64,000 bases of DNA from Stictocephala bisonia (lineage: Eukaryota > Arthropoda > Insecta > Hemiptera > Membracidae): the NCBI GenBank assembly GCA_035578905.1, contig JAQJVL010002639.1, positions 1 to 64,000 of the forward strand. Direction: 5' to 3'. How positions within the stretch are numbered: position 1 is the stretch's first letter; every line of letters starts with the position of its first letter. The position numbers and the translations under genes were made by a program. The notes under the pieces were generated by a model. It saw only the letters and a program-made list of their open reading frames with translations. It was not told where the DNA came from and ran no database searches. Below, piece after piece: positions 54,305 to 64,000 of this stretch.

Positions 54305-54432
54305 CTTAAGTAAGTGGTAGTTATAACCCAGTAGGAAGCCAGAGCAGACAGGCACCGGCTCCCAGAACACTGTAAGGCTGGTGTTAGACCTTAAGGGTGT
54401 CTGCTCACTGGGTTTGGGAACTTCAGTTGGCA
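54305..54432 (-). CDS. FN3 gene exon 3 (first half of FN3-2)
   Basis: The acceptor GTCCTCACCAG leads into VPTEVPKPSEQTPLRSNTSL and then TVFWEPVPVCSGFLLGYNYH, the A-B-C-C' part of FN3-2. The core Trp sits in a W-E-P-V-P-x-C-x-G pattern common in receptor FN3 domains. The donor is CTTAAG|GTATAC. The phase is 1 before and 0 after. The 128-nt exon was recognised from the FN3 pattern and phase match; NTS is a potential glycosylation sequon. Confidence 0.84.
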
Positions 54433-54777
54433 CTGGTGAGGACAACAATTAAATATTCTCAAAATAAGATAAAATAAAGAGCAAGTATCATAAAACTTTA
54501 AGAAAATTAGTGGTTTGTCACAACATTACTATAGAAAAGAAGTCAGATTACAGAGCCACAAATTGAACCGCATCATAGATGCATCATATATATATATATA
54601 TATATATGGCTCTCAGCAATGACTGCCAAAATATATAACCATAATAACTGTAGCAATAACTATGCAATATAAATTAACTTATACAACAGATAGGAATAAT
54701 ACTAATAATAGTTGATAGTAATAATAATAAGACAGCAAACAAACTGATTTGAGATGAAATTAATGAAAACTGTTATA

Positions 54778-55230
54778 CAGGGTGAAAAAAAATATGGAAA
54801 CACTTTCACAACTTTTTACTTCAAATGTAAAAGTGAAATCTTGTACATGATCACTATTACGAATAACTTACTTTTATGCGTCATTAGCGACATTTCATCT
54901 TTTCAGGGGGACGGCCCACAAGAAGTTGAATGAATATTTTCAGCATAAGCCTAGGTCGAGTTTGGTATCAAATGAAAGGTCTATTCAAGAGAAATTAATT
55001 GCCGCAAACCGTACTTCGAAAGGTTTATCCTTTCCAGAGTAGCGGTCATTTGAATTTCAAAATAACTAATTTGAGCAATATTATTTCTCCCCTATTTAAC
55101 AGTTTTAAGAAATTATACTGATCAAAAATTATACTTTATAGAACAAAATTAATTAAAAAAATTACATTATGAAATTATCAACGGAAAAAAATAATGTTGT
55201 GAAAGCGTTTCCATATTTTTTTCTACCCTG
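54778..55230. mobile_element. MITE with 37-bp terminal inverted repeats and TA target
   Basis: CAGGGTGAAAAAAAATATGG continues as AAACACTTTCACAAC at the left. The right end is the inverse (GTTGTGAAAGCGTTTCCATA to CTACCCTG) with only a few mismatches. TATA lies on both sides, so the duplication is TA or TATA. The 453-bp interior is AT-rich and non-coding. CAGGG-starting termini and TA duplication suggest a Tc1/mariner-related MITE. A lone TACAGGGTGCG near 55410 may be another terminus of this kind. Confidence 0.85.
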
Positions 55231-55483
55231 TATATACTACAGCAATAGACCCGCAGTAACGATAAGCTAACAGAATTTATAATGACTTGAGCTATAAAAA
55301 ACAGATGTAATATAAAATATAAAGTAATGAAAACGAAATAAGATAAACAGTGAAAAAATTAAAATGAATAAATATGACAATTTTTAAATAACAAACAGAA
55401 TGTATATACAGGGTGCGTAAAATGTGACATATTTTACTAATAACTCGTTTTGTTTCAGCAAATATATAATACAAATCTCCTAC

Positions 55484-55661
55484 CTAGTTTTTCAGTGCCA
55501 AAGTAAATGGTAGACTTCGGCCCTCCCTCAAGGTTGACTGTGACCTGATATTGTGCGAAGGGCAGCAAGGGGCTGAGGGTGACGACACCGGCCTTGGCCT
55601 GAGTCAAAGCTCCTTCAGTAGCATTGACGCATCCAGGAAGACATGCAGGCTGTTCGACACA
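55484..55661 (-). CDS. FN3 gene exon 2 (second half of FN3-1)
   Basis: The acceptor ATGTGTTTCAG leads into CVEQPACLPGCVNATEGALT, with three cysteines and a glycosylation sequon (NAT). LSPLLPFAQYQVTVNLEGGP holds the E-F strands with the tyrosine corner, and STIYFGTEKL the last strand. The donor is CTAG|GTAGGA. Phase is 0 at the start and 1 at the end, matching exons 1 and 3. The 3' end of LINE F lies about 40 bp upstream of the acceptor. Confidence 0.87.
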
Positions 55662-56233
55662 CTGAAACACATTTTGACAGTACAGTAGTTAGTGTAAACA
55701 AAGAATAAGAATAAGAATGAGAATATATTTATTTTCTCGAAATATATACATAAAATACATATAATTACATTTAAACATAAAAAGGTTTCTTCTTAATTCT
55801 CTGTTAACAAAATAAAACTTATACTACTAGAACAAAACCTTTCATAAATTACATATTTCAAGAAAATACTAGGACCTCCTAAGGCAATGCCTGTTTAAGA
55901 GGTTCCTTCTTTTCAAATAAATCTTAATATGCGCATGAGCAAATAATATTAATTTAAAATAAAAAATCCCAATTCTTCAAAATATAAACACTAATATAAA
56001 AACATAAATAGCTTAAACCTTAACTCTAAATTTAATGTTATCCTAACCCTAACAGTATAGCTATATAATACAAAAATAGGAACAAAAACGAAACAATTTA
56101 TGACTAACCAAATATGTATACTTTACTATGTTATCTGAAATAAATATATGATACAGTGAATAAGTATTGACAAGGTATTAAAATTTATACGATTATAAAT
56201 GAATAATAAAAATATGTTTGAAAGTGTATTGCT

Positions 56234-57250
56234 TTAAACTTGAATATTTACAAGGTAATCTACACTTTCTTGCTTTAATAACCAATTTTTTACTTTGTTG
56301 GAAAATAATTTTATATTTTTCAAATTTTGCAGAACAATTGGTATTGAGTTAAACATTTTTGGTCCCAGAAATAAATAACTTTTTGTATAGAAAGTGAGAT
56401 TTGGTTTGGGAACCATAAATACATCCTTTTTTCTTAGCTTAACTTTATGTATTTTGACAATTTCAGGCAAATTTCTCTTCATTACATAGTACATTTTTAA
56501 AACTTTATGAACAAACATATATTTTAATGGTAAAATCTGTTGTTTTAAAAATAAATGATATGATGCTTCCATTGTTGCTTTCTTACAAATTATTCGAATA
56601 AACTTTTTTTCTTGTATAAATATGTGCCTAATATTTGATTCATAAGTCCCACCCCAGCAAAAGAGCCCGTAATCTATTCTACTATGTACAAGGGAAAAAT
56701 ATATTACTCTCAATGTTTGTTCACTACAGATATTTTTTAAGAAATAAAAATATCTTAACGTTTTATTAAGTTTATTTTTTAAATCTTGAACATGCACTTT
56801 CCAATTAAGCTCTTCATCAAGAAAAATTCCCAAATATTTAATATTGTCTGCCTGCCCAATAACAGCACACTCCGTACAGCATGTCTTACTAGATATGCAT
56901 TTTGTACAATTGTATATAATTTCATTTGTAAAGAAGACTCTTTGTCTTAAACTGAAATTGATAAATTTTGTTTTTTCTGGACTTAACAACATATGGTTGT
57001 CAGAGAACCACCACTGTAGTGCTTGAAAGTCGAAATTCATAGCTTCCTCAATGTCACTCCAATTATCTTTCACATAGCATAAAGCAGTGTCATCCGCAAA
57101 GAATGTTAGTTCACCATAAAATTTTGCATTACACAGATCATTTATGTAGATTAAAAATAATAATGCACCTAAAACTGACCCCTGTGGTACGCCATATTTT
57201 ACTATACCCATGTTTAAAAAAACAACTAAATGAATTTTTAATTTTGACAC
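56234..57250 (-). pseudogene. LINE F ORF2 part 4: RT motif B to C terminus
   Basis: KYGVPQGSVLGALLFLIYIN (motif B) is followed by LTFFADDTALCYV (catalytic Asp pair, near 57085), IKYLGIFLDEELNWKVHV, SLVHSRIDYGLFCWGG and FIRIICKKATMEASYHLF. Near the C terminus YLFLGPKMFNSIP appears; the stop is at 56234. This 338-codon part is intact. The N-terminal continuation is separated by a frameshift near 57240. Confidence 0.85.
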
Positions 57251-57530
57251 ACTGCTTTCTATTTTCTAAATAACTTTTAAACCAATCAAAAACCACCCCT
57301 CTTATACCACATTTATATAGTTTTTTCAAAAGTATACCATGATCAACACAATCAAAAGCTTTTTTTATATCCAAGAAACTTGCACTTACTTTTTTGTTCA
57401 TATTTATCCCATTATAAACATTACTTATAAAATTGTGAAGGGCAAGTTCAGTGTTTAACCCCTCTCTAAAACCAAACTGTGAAGAACTAAAAAACCTGAT
57501 TTTTTCAAGATACTTGACTAGTTTTTTTTT
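57138..57530 (-). pseudogene. LINE F ORF2 part 3: RT motif 3 and motif A
   Basis: SQFGFREGLNTELAL (readable near 57450-57485) precedes NKKVSASFLDIKKAFDCVDH, where Asp of F-L-D-I is the first catalytic residue (near 57380), and IRGVVFDWFKSYLENRKQ. Shifts at about 57510 and 57240 bound it. Confidence 0.78.
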
Positions 57531-58555
57531 TCATCAATTTCTCATAGATCTTGGAGAATGAAGAAAGCAGAGAAATTGGCCGGAAATTGTTACAATCCTG
57601 CCTTGAACCATTTTTGTGTAGTGGAATTACTACTGCTACTTTAAGTTTTTCTGGAAAAATACCCTTTTCAAAGCTCTTATTTACTAAAAATAACAATATG
57701 TTAATAATTTTAGGGTAGACTTTTTTAATTAGTGATGAGCTCATATTGTCAATATCTGGTGATATTTTATTTTTAAGTGAATTTATAACTTTTATCAAAT
57801 CTTCTTTACATACATGATCTACAAACATGGATTCTGGATATTGTTTACTTATAAAAGATTTCTTAAAATCTAATGAATAAAAATTATCTGGCTGTACTCT
57901 TTTTATATTTAATCTATCAACTACAGTAAGAAAAAAATCATTAAATTCATTAGCTACAGCAATTGGATCATTGATCAAGTCTCCATTAATATTTAAACTT
58001 ATTTCAGATTGATTCTTTGCCTTTTGACCAGTTACTTCATTTACTATCCTCCATGTAGCTCTAGAATCACCATTACAATTTTCAAAACACCTTTTATAAT
58101 AAGATTCTTTTAGTTCTCTTATTTGAGTTTGCAGTTTATTTCTATATTTTTTAAAGTATGCTTTTAACTTTCCATTAAAAGGATGTATTTTTAACTTTTG
58201 ATAAATTTTATTCTTAATTTTTATTTTCATGCAAATAAAATTATTCATCCAAGGCTTGATTTTTTTTAGTTTATTTTTATTTTCCAATATATTTACTTTA
58301 CTTTGATTTATTATATTTTGAAAAGTGTCAAAAAATATGTCAAAAGCAATTGAAGGATCCTGCTGAGCATAAACATCCAACCAGTGCGTTTTATCAAGAA
58401 GAGAGGCCAGTTTGATGTAGTCTATGCGATAAGCAGAAGGTTCAGAATGTTCCGGTTGTAGTCTTCTTTGCTCAAGGTCACACATACACACTGTGACAAC
58501 TGTCAGCACATGGTCGGTTATGTTTGCCTCAACAGTCAAAACCTCCACATCTAAT
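57505..58555 (-). pseudogene. LINE F ORF2 part 2: linker and RT fingers
   Basis: The frame starts at the end of the endonuclease (TDHVLTVVTV, the D-H motif) and runs through a Lys/Asn-rich linker. NDPIAVANEFNDFFLTVVDR comes next, then VVIPLHKNGSRQDCNNFRPI (RT motifs 1-2) and SFSKIYEKLM. It is about 347 codons long and bounded by frameshifts on both sides. Confidence 0.8.
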
Positions 58556-59165
58556 CTCTGTTTACAATTCTTGCAAAGACATGATCAATACAAGATAACG
58601 TGTTCTCTGTAATTCTTGTTGGCTCTTTAGAAAGACATTCTAAACCATTCCTTGATAACAATGTATTGTATTCGTCTGTAATTATATTGGAATTCAAAAT
58701 ATTAATATTCATATCCCCTATTAAAAACAAGTTCTTTTTAATATTAAAAATGTTTCTATCTTCAAAACAATTATCTAATTCAGTTAAAAACATACTTTTG
58801 CTTATACTATGCAATCTATAAATAGCAATAAAAGTAAAATAATGCTTATTTATTTTAATTTCTAATTTGAGTACGTCAGCTGATTGAAAATTCAACGGAC
58901 AACAATCAATTACTTCCATTGTTGATTTTACATTGATCTTTATCCCCCCTGATCTAAAATTCTCATTTGCCTTTATAAAACTTACATAGTTAGGAATTTC
59001 ATAGCTAAATGTTTCATGTTGCGATATCCATATTTCAGAAAGAATTATTATATCCGGGAACAAATTTCTAGTAGTTAATTCACTAAGAAACAGGTCAAAA
59101 TTGCTTCTCAGGCTACGAATATTTTGGTTTATTATATTAAAGTTAAAATTGTTACTATTGTTTAA
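58551..59165 (-). pseudogene. LINE F ORF2 part 1: AP-like endonuclease
   Basis: From IINQNIRSLRSNFDLFL (Asn motif, near 59130) the frame continues with IIILSEIWISQHET (Glu motif), then AIYRLHSISKSMFL, FLIGDMNINIL (Asp-x-Asn, near 58745) and PTRITENTLSCIDHV. The final Asp-His block (NITDHVLTV) lies in the next frame after a shift near 58555. Confidence 0.82.
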
Positions 59166-59372
59166 TGTAATGGTAATGTCAGACTATTATTAATAATTTT
59201 ATTTTCTAAAGAAAAATGTTTTGAAAAAAAATGTTTTACTGAAAAAACAACAATTACATTAATATAAACTCAAAATTATAGTAACTATGAACTAAAATAA
59301 AAACAAATCTATATAAAATTATTATTAAACAAGAGAAAGAAATAAACGTTGTACTATATACATATTGAAACT

Positions 59373-60293
59373 TTACAGCTTACTTAAATCGTCCTGAGTT
59401 GTAACAATGGTGTAAGCCGCATTTTCTTCACGCCTCATGAATATTTTTCCGTTGCGGACCCACAGGAACTTGTAGTTCTTCTCCCTCTGGACCACCCTCG
59501 TCATAGCTAACAGCTTTCTCCTCGCCGGTGACAGCGACTCATTGACGTAGACGGGTCGGTCATCTGTTCTCCCCATGTGTCTGGTCGACAGTGTGCGCTT
59601 CACACGACGTCTTCTGAGAAATTCTTCTTTGTCCAGACGTCTAACGAACTTTACAATAATACCAGGTGGATTGATTCCGTTTTGTTTCTTCCCCAATCGG
59701 TGGCACGCATCTATCATAGAGTCAGATATATTCATATCCAGCGCTTTACCCACACACTTCACTATATCCACAACATTTTAATTAGCTTCCTGAGCAATGC
59801 CGTGTATCTCGACAGCATTAGACCTACTGTACTGCTCACTATCTTCCAGCCGCTCTTCAAGAACTTTGATCTTTTGTTTAAGCTGTTTATTTTCCGTGAT
59901 CAGTTGCTCAATCAGATTGAAATATTTCTCCATTTTTTCACCTTGCATTTTTAAGACAGATGTATTTTCTTCGAGTCTATCATTCAGAGCTTCGTATGCG
60001 ACATTATAGCCTTTCTCGTATGTCTTTTGACTATCTCTTATTTCTTGGATAACTTTCATTAGATCTTCTAGGCTAGTTTTACCTTCGTCAGCATCAGATT
60101 CCAAACGCATACTTTTCCTTCTTGCTGAAGCGCAGATAGAACACCTCCAAACAAGACCATCTGATGTGATGCAATCAATGTCCGCTTTGCTCATCCGTAG
60201 ACATGATGCATGAAATTCTTTACTGCAATCGTTGCACACCACTTTTAGTTGTTTCACATTAATAACTTTAGCACACTCACCGCAGTTAGGCAT
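59373..60293 (-). pseudogene. LINE F ORF1: PHD finger, coiled coil and FP-like C-terminal domain, one stop
   Basis: MPNCGECAKVINVKQLKVVC starts at 60293. The zinc ligands C-x2-C, C-x2-C, H-x2-C (EFHASC) and W-x-C-x2-C (WRCSIC) form a PHD finger over residues 4-54. Residues about 75-150 are a coiled coil (ENTSVLKMQGEKMEKYFNLI, ENKQLKQKIKVLEERLEDSE). YSRSNAVEIHGIAQ then begins the C-terminal domain. An in-frame TAA (near 59778) is followed in the same frame by VDIVKCVGKALDMNISDSMI, DACHRLGKK and IIVKFVRRLDKEEFLRRRRV, and later YVNESLSPARRKLL and WVRNGKIFMRR. This domain resembles the baculovirus FP25-like domain family common in insect LINE ORF1 proteins. ORF1p packages element RNA. Confidence 0.82.
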
Positions 60294-60340
60294 ATTGAAA
60301 ATAAATAATAACAGTGAGAAAACTAAATACGACGAATTTA

Positions 60341-61240
60341 TTGAGAAAACTGGATCTCTACGAATCCAGTCACGTGCATTAAGGGGAAAAAATCAGATGA
60401 TAAAATATTTCATTTTATATCTTTACTTCATGACCTTAAATCACTCGTCCTAGACACATCTAATCTTCATGAACTCGCAATTTACATTATCCTATGATAT
60501 GCCATTTAAAAGTGCCATTAGTATTCTTAAAAATAATTTTAGACTGTTTTATATATTTGCATTGTTATATCACATAAACTTATTGTTTTACTTATTTAAC
60601 ATATTATTATACTTGTAAACTTTATATATTCGATTCAGGGACGTGGCCGCTGTATGAACAGAACCATTTATGTAAATGGCAGGCACAGCTAATAAATATT
60701 ATTTATCTGAAATTATATCAGAACAAAATTAATAACATACACTATAATATGTTTGTATATGATAATAAAAATTTGCTTGAGGGGTTTAGACCGTTGTCCC
60801 TAAAAAAAGTTTGTACATTAAATTATAAAATATGTCAATATAAATGATAAAAGAGACTATAATAATAATATGAAATAAGATTAAACATAAATGTAAATAA
60901 TTTCAAAATATGTAACAAATGATCAAATATTCAACAGCTGATTTATGTGTAGTGTGGAAAGGTAATAACTAGGAGGAGCGGTGGAGAAGATGCAAGAACT
61001 GTTGGGTCAGCAATATTTTTTTCTGGTTTGTCTATAGTGCTAGTACTTCAAATAAAAATTCTACAATAACTGCATTATTTGATCCAAGTTCAGCTTAAAT
61101 AATTTTAATAATAGGTCAATAAGTTAAAATTGACAGTTTAGTGTTGTGACTTTACTAAAATAATTTAAATTATTTATAATGTCTACTACCTCCTTTTTTG
61201 TACTTAAAACCATTCAGATAACATATAATGGTTGGCTTAC
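60341..61240. other. Intron stretch without recognised gene
   Basis: AT-rich sequence between LINE F and FN3 exon 1. No repeats or domains recognised. Confidence 0.45.
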
Positions 61241-61356
61241 CTTATAAGTTAACTTGTATAACAAAGGCCTATCATCATCCTTTGGAGGATTCCAAGAAAT
61301 CTGTGCAGAACTACTGTGTTTAGCTACCACTCGTAAATCTCTAACTGCAGAGCTTC
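61241..61356 (-). CDS. FN3 gene exon 1 (first visible; first half of FN3-1)
   Basis: The acceptor ATTTTTTCCAG leads into SSAVRDLRVVAKHSSSAQIS and then WNPPKDDDRPLLYKLTYK, the A-B-C-C' strands of an FN3 domain with the core Trp. The donor is TATAAG|GTAAGC. The exon begins with two bases completing a codon (phase 1) and ends in phase 0, joining KLTYK to CVEQP of exon 2. Further upstream exons are expected beyond 64000 or were not recognised between 61357 and 64000. Confidence 0.85.
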
Positions 61357-61904
61357 CTGGAAAAAATATCAGTATTCAGTTTAAAACTGTTACTAGGAGT
61401 ATAACCATCTGCAATTGGATACAATGTAACTTGCAATATTTGTATGGTTGAGCATGAACATGACATAACATACAAATAATCTATACAGGCCTATGCATCA
61501 ATAATATCCATGACAGGAGCCAAGCCATTTGACCTGGAGCGGACATTTCCATTAGTACAACAATCTAGACTTGATGTTTATTAAACTGAAACAGTACTTT
61601 ACAATTTTTGTTTTCTGTGAAAAACAATTGTCATACAAAAGGATAAAACTATACATCATAACAATTATGGTTTATTTGGGTTGTTACTTTTTTAAACAGT
61701 TTTTCTTTTCTTGTCGATATTTACTTTAATAAGCAATGTTTACAGCATGATTCAAATACTAAATACATTAATGTAAAAATTAAATTTAATACTGTAGCAA
61801 GTTGAAAAACAAAAACAAGCTGAAAAACTTTTTTGTACATAACTCAATTCAAGATTTGTATTGCAAAAACGATAAACTGTAATTTAAAAGTTACGGCATT
61901 CATA

Positions 61905-62790
61905 TGCAGTTTGATAAGGAATATGGTAGTAGGAATTGGTCTTTACTGAACGATACTCTTTATGATGAAATTTCACATATAATGGAAACGAAATATAATA
62001 AGCTTAATAAGAAAGTACAAAGATTAAAAAATGTAAGTAATAATTATGTAAACTACCCGTTTAGTTAATGATGAAGGTCACATTTTTTTTATGAAAGGGT
62101 AATTAATATGAGTAATGTTGAATTTAGCAAATCTGAAAATGATGTGTTATGTTATGGACCCAAACATAATTTTATAAAAAATTATGACAAACAAGCTAAT
62201 ATTTTAGCCACCGACACTGAATGTAATGTATCTCAGTTAAAAATTTTAATAGAAACGAAAATATACATGATGTAAGTAAAAAATGCAAGGTCCAAACTAA
62301 TAATTTGAAGCAGGTTCTAGATTATAAAGTTTGTTTAGATGTACAACTAAAATTACAGGATGAAGATCTAGTTACAGTCAAAGCGGGTAAGAGCAACACA
62401 ATAGTAATTCTGAAAAAGATTATATCACTAAAACTGAAGATTTTATCGAGAATTCCAAAAACTAAAAGGTGAGCCAAAAATAAATATCTGGATAAGATCA
62501 ACAAAATTGTAAAATCTTGTAGTAAGCAGAGTTATTACAGATAATGTTCATTTTAGAGCTGTCATGAATAATCCTAAGGCACCCACAATGAATGGTATTC
62601 CAAAAAATGAGAAACTTAATGGACCTTAAGGTCCCTGGTAAATTTAAAATCTACACTTACTTACAATGTATCAAAGATATTGCCCAGTTTTTTATCATCT
62701 GCTTTGAACCTTGAAAATAAATATACCATTAAGAACAGTATTAACTTTGTTGATAAGGTCAGTCCATCGATCTATATAATACAACTGGAT
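61905..62790 (+). pseudogene. Penelope-like element: N-terminal region to start of RT
   Basis: Broken frames read WSLLNDTLYDEISHIMETKY with NKLNKKVQRLKN, then NDVLCYGPKHNFIKNYDKQA. Next come DLVTVKAGKSNTIVILKK (the K-A-D-K-G-N-x-x-V motif), NPKAPTMNGIPKNEKLNGP (the L-Y-G-L-P-K-I-H-K region of Penelope RT) and ALNLENKYTIKNSINFVDKV. This order is characteristic of Penelope-like retroelements upstream of the catalytic palm. The catalytic YADD and the GIY-YIG domain do not follow. Numerous stops. Confidence 0.7.
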
Positions 62791-64000
62791 TGCCGGCTGA
62801 GTGGCAGGCACGCGGTCAGATCGGCTAGGCAACCTGTACAACTGGTGGTACTCGTCAGGCAGAATTACACTGAAAATCCCATAATGTATACTTTCTTAAC
62901 ATAATTATTTAGAGTCCAAGGCACAATATAACATGCTACCTTAGTATTATAGTATCCTATTGTCAGTATAATGTTTATACAACATATGTGCATATTTATT
63001 TACTCTAAAATGAGTGGTCGTAAATAAAAAACGCTTTATTTAACAGCGAACACTTTATTTACTGTACCACTTTAACGCAGATGAATAGTATATTAAAATG
63101 ATATATACAATGAAAATTATCAATTTTTACTCTTTTTAATCACTTATACTACAACAATCATCTTACATGTTACTAAAATAAGACAATTTTATTTAGTTTT
63201 CCTCATAGCCCTTGTTTGTTGGCAATTAATACATTGGGTTTCTTTGTCTTAAAAATGTGGATACAAAATATTTTTCATATTATGAATGCTATATATTTTA
63301 TTATCTTAATTATATAACTATCTTTACCAATATCACTGTTGCTAATGTAATGTATTTACTATTACACTACAATTATATTAGGTCGAGGAATCTGAAAAGA
63401 AAATACTGTTTGTTTAAACATTACTACTGGCTACGGTTCATGGTTAGCTGTGTGTGTATATAATCTGGGCGGGAACGTAGGACGTACGGATTTTGGAAGT
63501 GGCATGAGATAGGACAGCCAATAGCGTCGCTTTATTAATGATATGGCATCACTAGATACTACATAGAGTTTAAACTATTTATCAAAGACATTTAATAATG
63601 AATATGGTTAGTTAGTGATAACATAATGTAACATTGTGGATACATAACAGCTAACATGGCCTATATATGTATTGCTTTAAAAATCCTGAACAGTTAATCC
63701 CACCCTTTTGTAAATCTTGAACACACGTTCTGTATTTAGTTATTTATATACACTTTATACATGTAGGCCTACAGTATATTATATTTTGTCTTATACATAT
63801 TGTCATTGTTGTTAAGTGAGACTTCATAGCCCTAACTATGGCCCAAAAAAGCATTTTCATTGTCATAGTTGTTATTATTCCTATTCAGATAGGTATTAAT
63901 ATATTAAATAAATGTGTTTGTCAAATATTAGGCTAAGCAATAGCTCTTTACCCGCAATTGCAACAGGTGAAATTGATGATTTTAATAAAATGGGAAAATG
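62791..64000. other. Right end of window without recognised gene
   Basis: AT-rich sequence. A GC-richer patch (62790-62850, GCCGGCTGAGTGGCAGGCAC) has no recognised function. Short frames carry no motif. Confidence 0.4.

Larger units (their letters stand above)
55701..60340 (-). mobile_element. LINE 'F': near-full-length CR1/Jockey-like element with PHD-type ORF1
   Basis: On the minus strand the order is leader, ORF1 (60293-59373), ORF2 (about 59165-56234), 3' UTR and a tail of TTCTTAT-like repeats near 55701-55725. ORF1 is of a different kind from LINES A and B: a PHD finger and coiled coil instead of SGNH. ORF2 has endonuclease and RT with at least three frameshifts. The 5' border is not precise. 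No target duplication could be identified. Confidence 0.85.
18041..61356 (-). other. Gene model: FN3-repeat cell-surface receptor (partial, eight exons, R3-type RPTP candidate)
   Basis: Eight exons in order: 61241-61356, 55484-55661, 54305-54432, 41228-41396, 35104-35336, 23025-23097, 19323-19534 and 18041-18258. They sum to 1327 nt and join with matching phases at all seven junctions. All borders follow GT-AG. They encode four FN3 domains, each from two exons: 1+2, 3+4, 5+6, 7+8. Introns between domains are phase 1 and introns inside domains are phase 0. The order and the sequence after FN3 number 4 fit the extracellular part of a receptor such as PTPRQ/PTPRB/Ptp10D. Signal peptide, transmembrane segment and catalytic domain are outside the window, so other FN3 receptors (for example Sevenless/ROS-like) are not excluded. 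Confidence 0.85.

Noticed and set aside
62780..62850. tRNA-like GC-rich patch
   Set aside because: No cloverleaf, A box or B box could be assembled.

Overview
The window looks like nuclear DNA of an arthropod, most likely an insect and possibly a hemipteran. It is AT-rich and dense with CR1/Jockey-type LINEs, RTE, Penelope-like, piggyBac, pogo/Tigger, mariner-like and Helitron-like elements. One split host gene is visible. No bacterial operons, rRNA or tRNA genes were seen. The species call is inference.

Host gene: eight exons on the minus strand, from 61356 down to 18041, encode four consecutive fibronectin type III (FN3) domains. Every splice junction keeps the reading frame. Each FN3 domain is built from two exons, with phase-1 introns between domains and phase-0 introns inside them. 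The last exon continues past FN3 number 4 into a stretch that resembles the membrane-proximal part of R3-type receptor tyrosine phosphatases (PTPRQ/PTPRB/Ptp10D-like). No transmembrane or catalytic domain is in the window, so the identity is tentative. The introns total about 42 kb and consist largely of transposons.

Layout. 1-2.9 kb: AT-rich, no gene. 2.9-14.5 kb: LINE 'A', split by a complete 6.7-kb LINE 'B' (8-bp target duplication) and by a 1.1-kb solo LTR (4-bp duplication). 14.5-16.7 kb: two inverted Penelope 3' ends, a LINE fragment and a 36-bp minisatellite. 18-23 kb: three FN3 exons, an RTE remnant and a non-autonomous piggyBac. 23.4-25 kb: a large 36-bp minisatellite flanked by an inverted pair of short repeats. 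25.5-31.4 kb: LINE 'C' split by a 4.2-kb DNA transposon. 31.7-35.0 kb: LINE 'D' split by a young RTE copy. 35.1-41.4 kb: two FN3 exons, pogo remnants, LINE 'E' with a Helitron-like insertion, and a perfect palindrome. 42.4-44.9 kb: nearly intact piggyBac. 45.6-47.9 kb: Tigger-like element. 49.4-52.3 kb: mariner and LINE remnants. 53.6-55.7 kb: two MITEs and two FN3 exons. 55.7-60.3 kb: LINE 'F'. 61.2-62.8 kb: first visible FN3 exon and a Penelope N-terminal fragment.

Most interesting content: ORF1 of LINE 'B' (4872-7704) carries, in order, a coiled coil, a SENP8/Ulp1-like C48 cysteine protease, an SGNH (GDSL-like) esterase and a macrodomain of the TARG1/OARD1 type. This is a retrotransposon accessory protein that appears equipped to remove ubiquitin-like, ester and ADP-ribose modifications. 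The related LINE 'A' has the SGNH domain without the macrodomain. All coding LINEs here except the RTE copy carry frameshifts or stops, so they are fossils.
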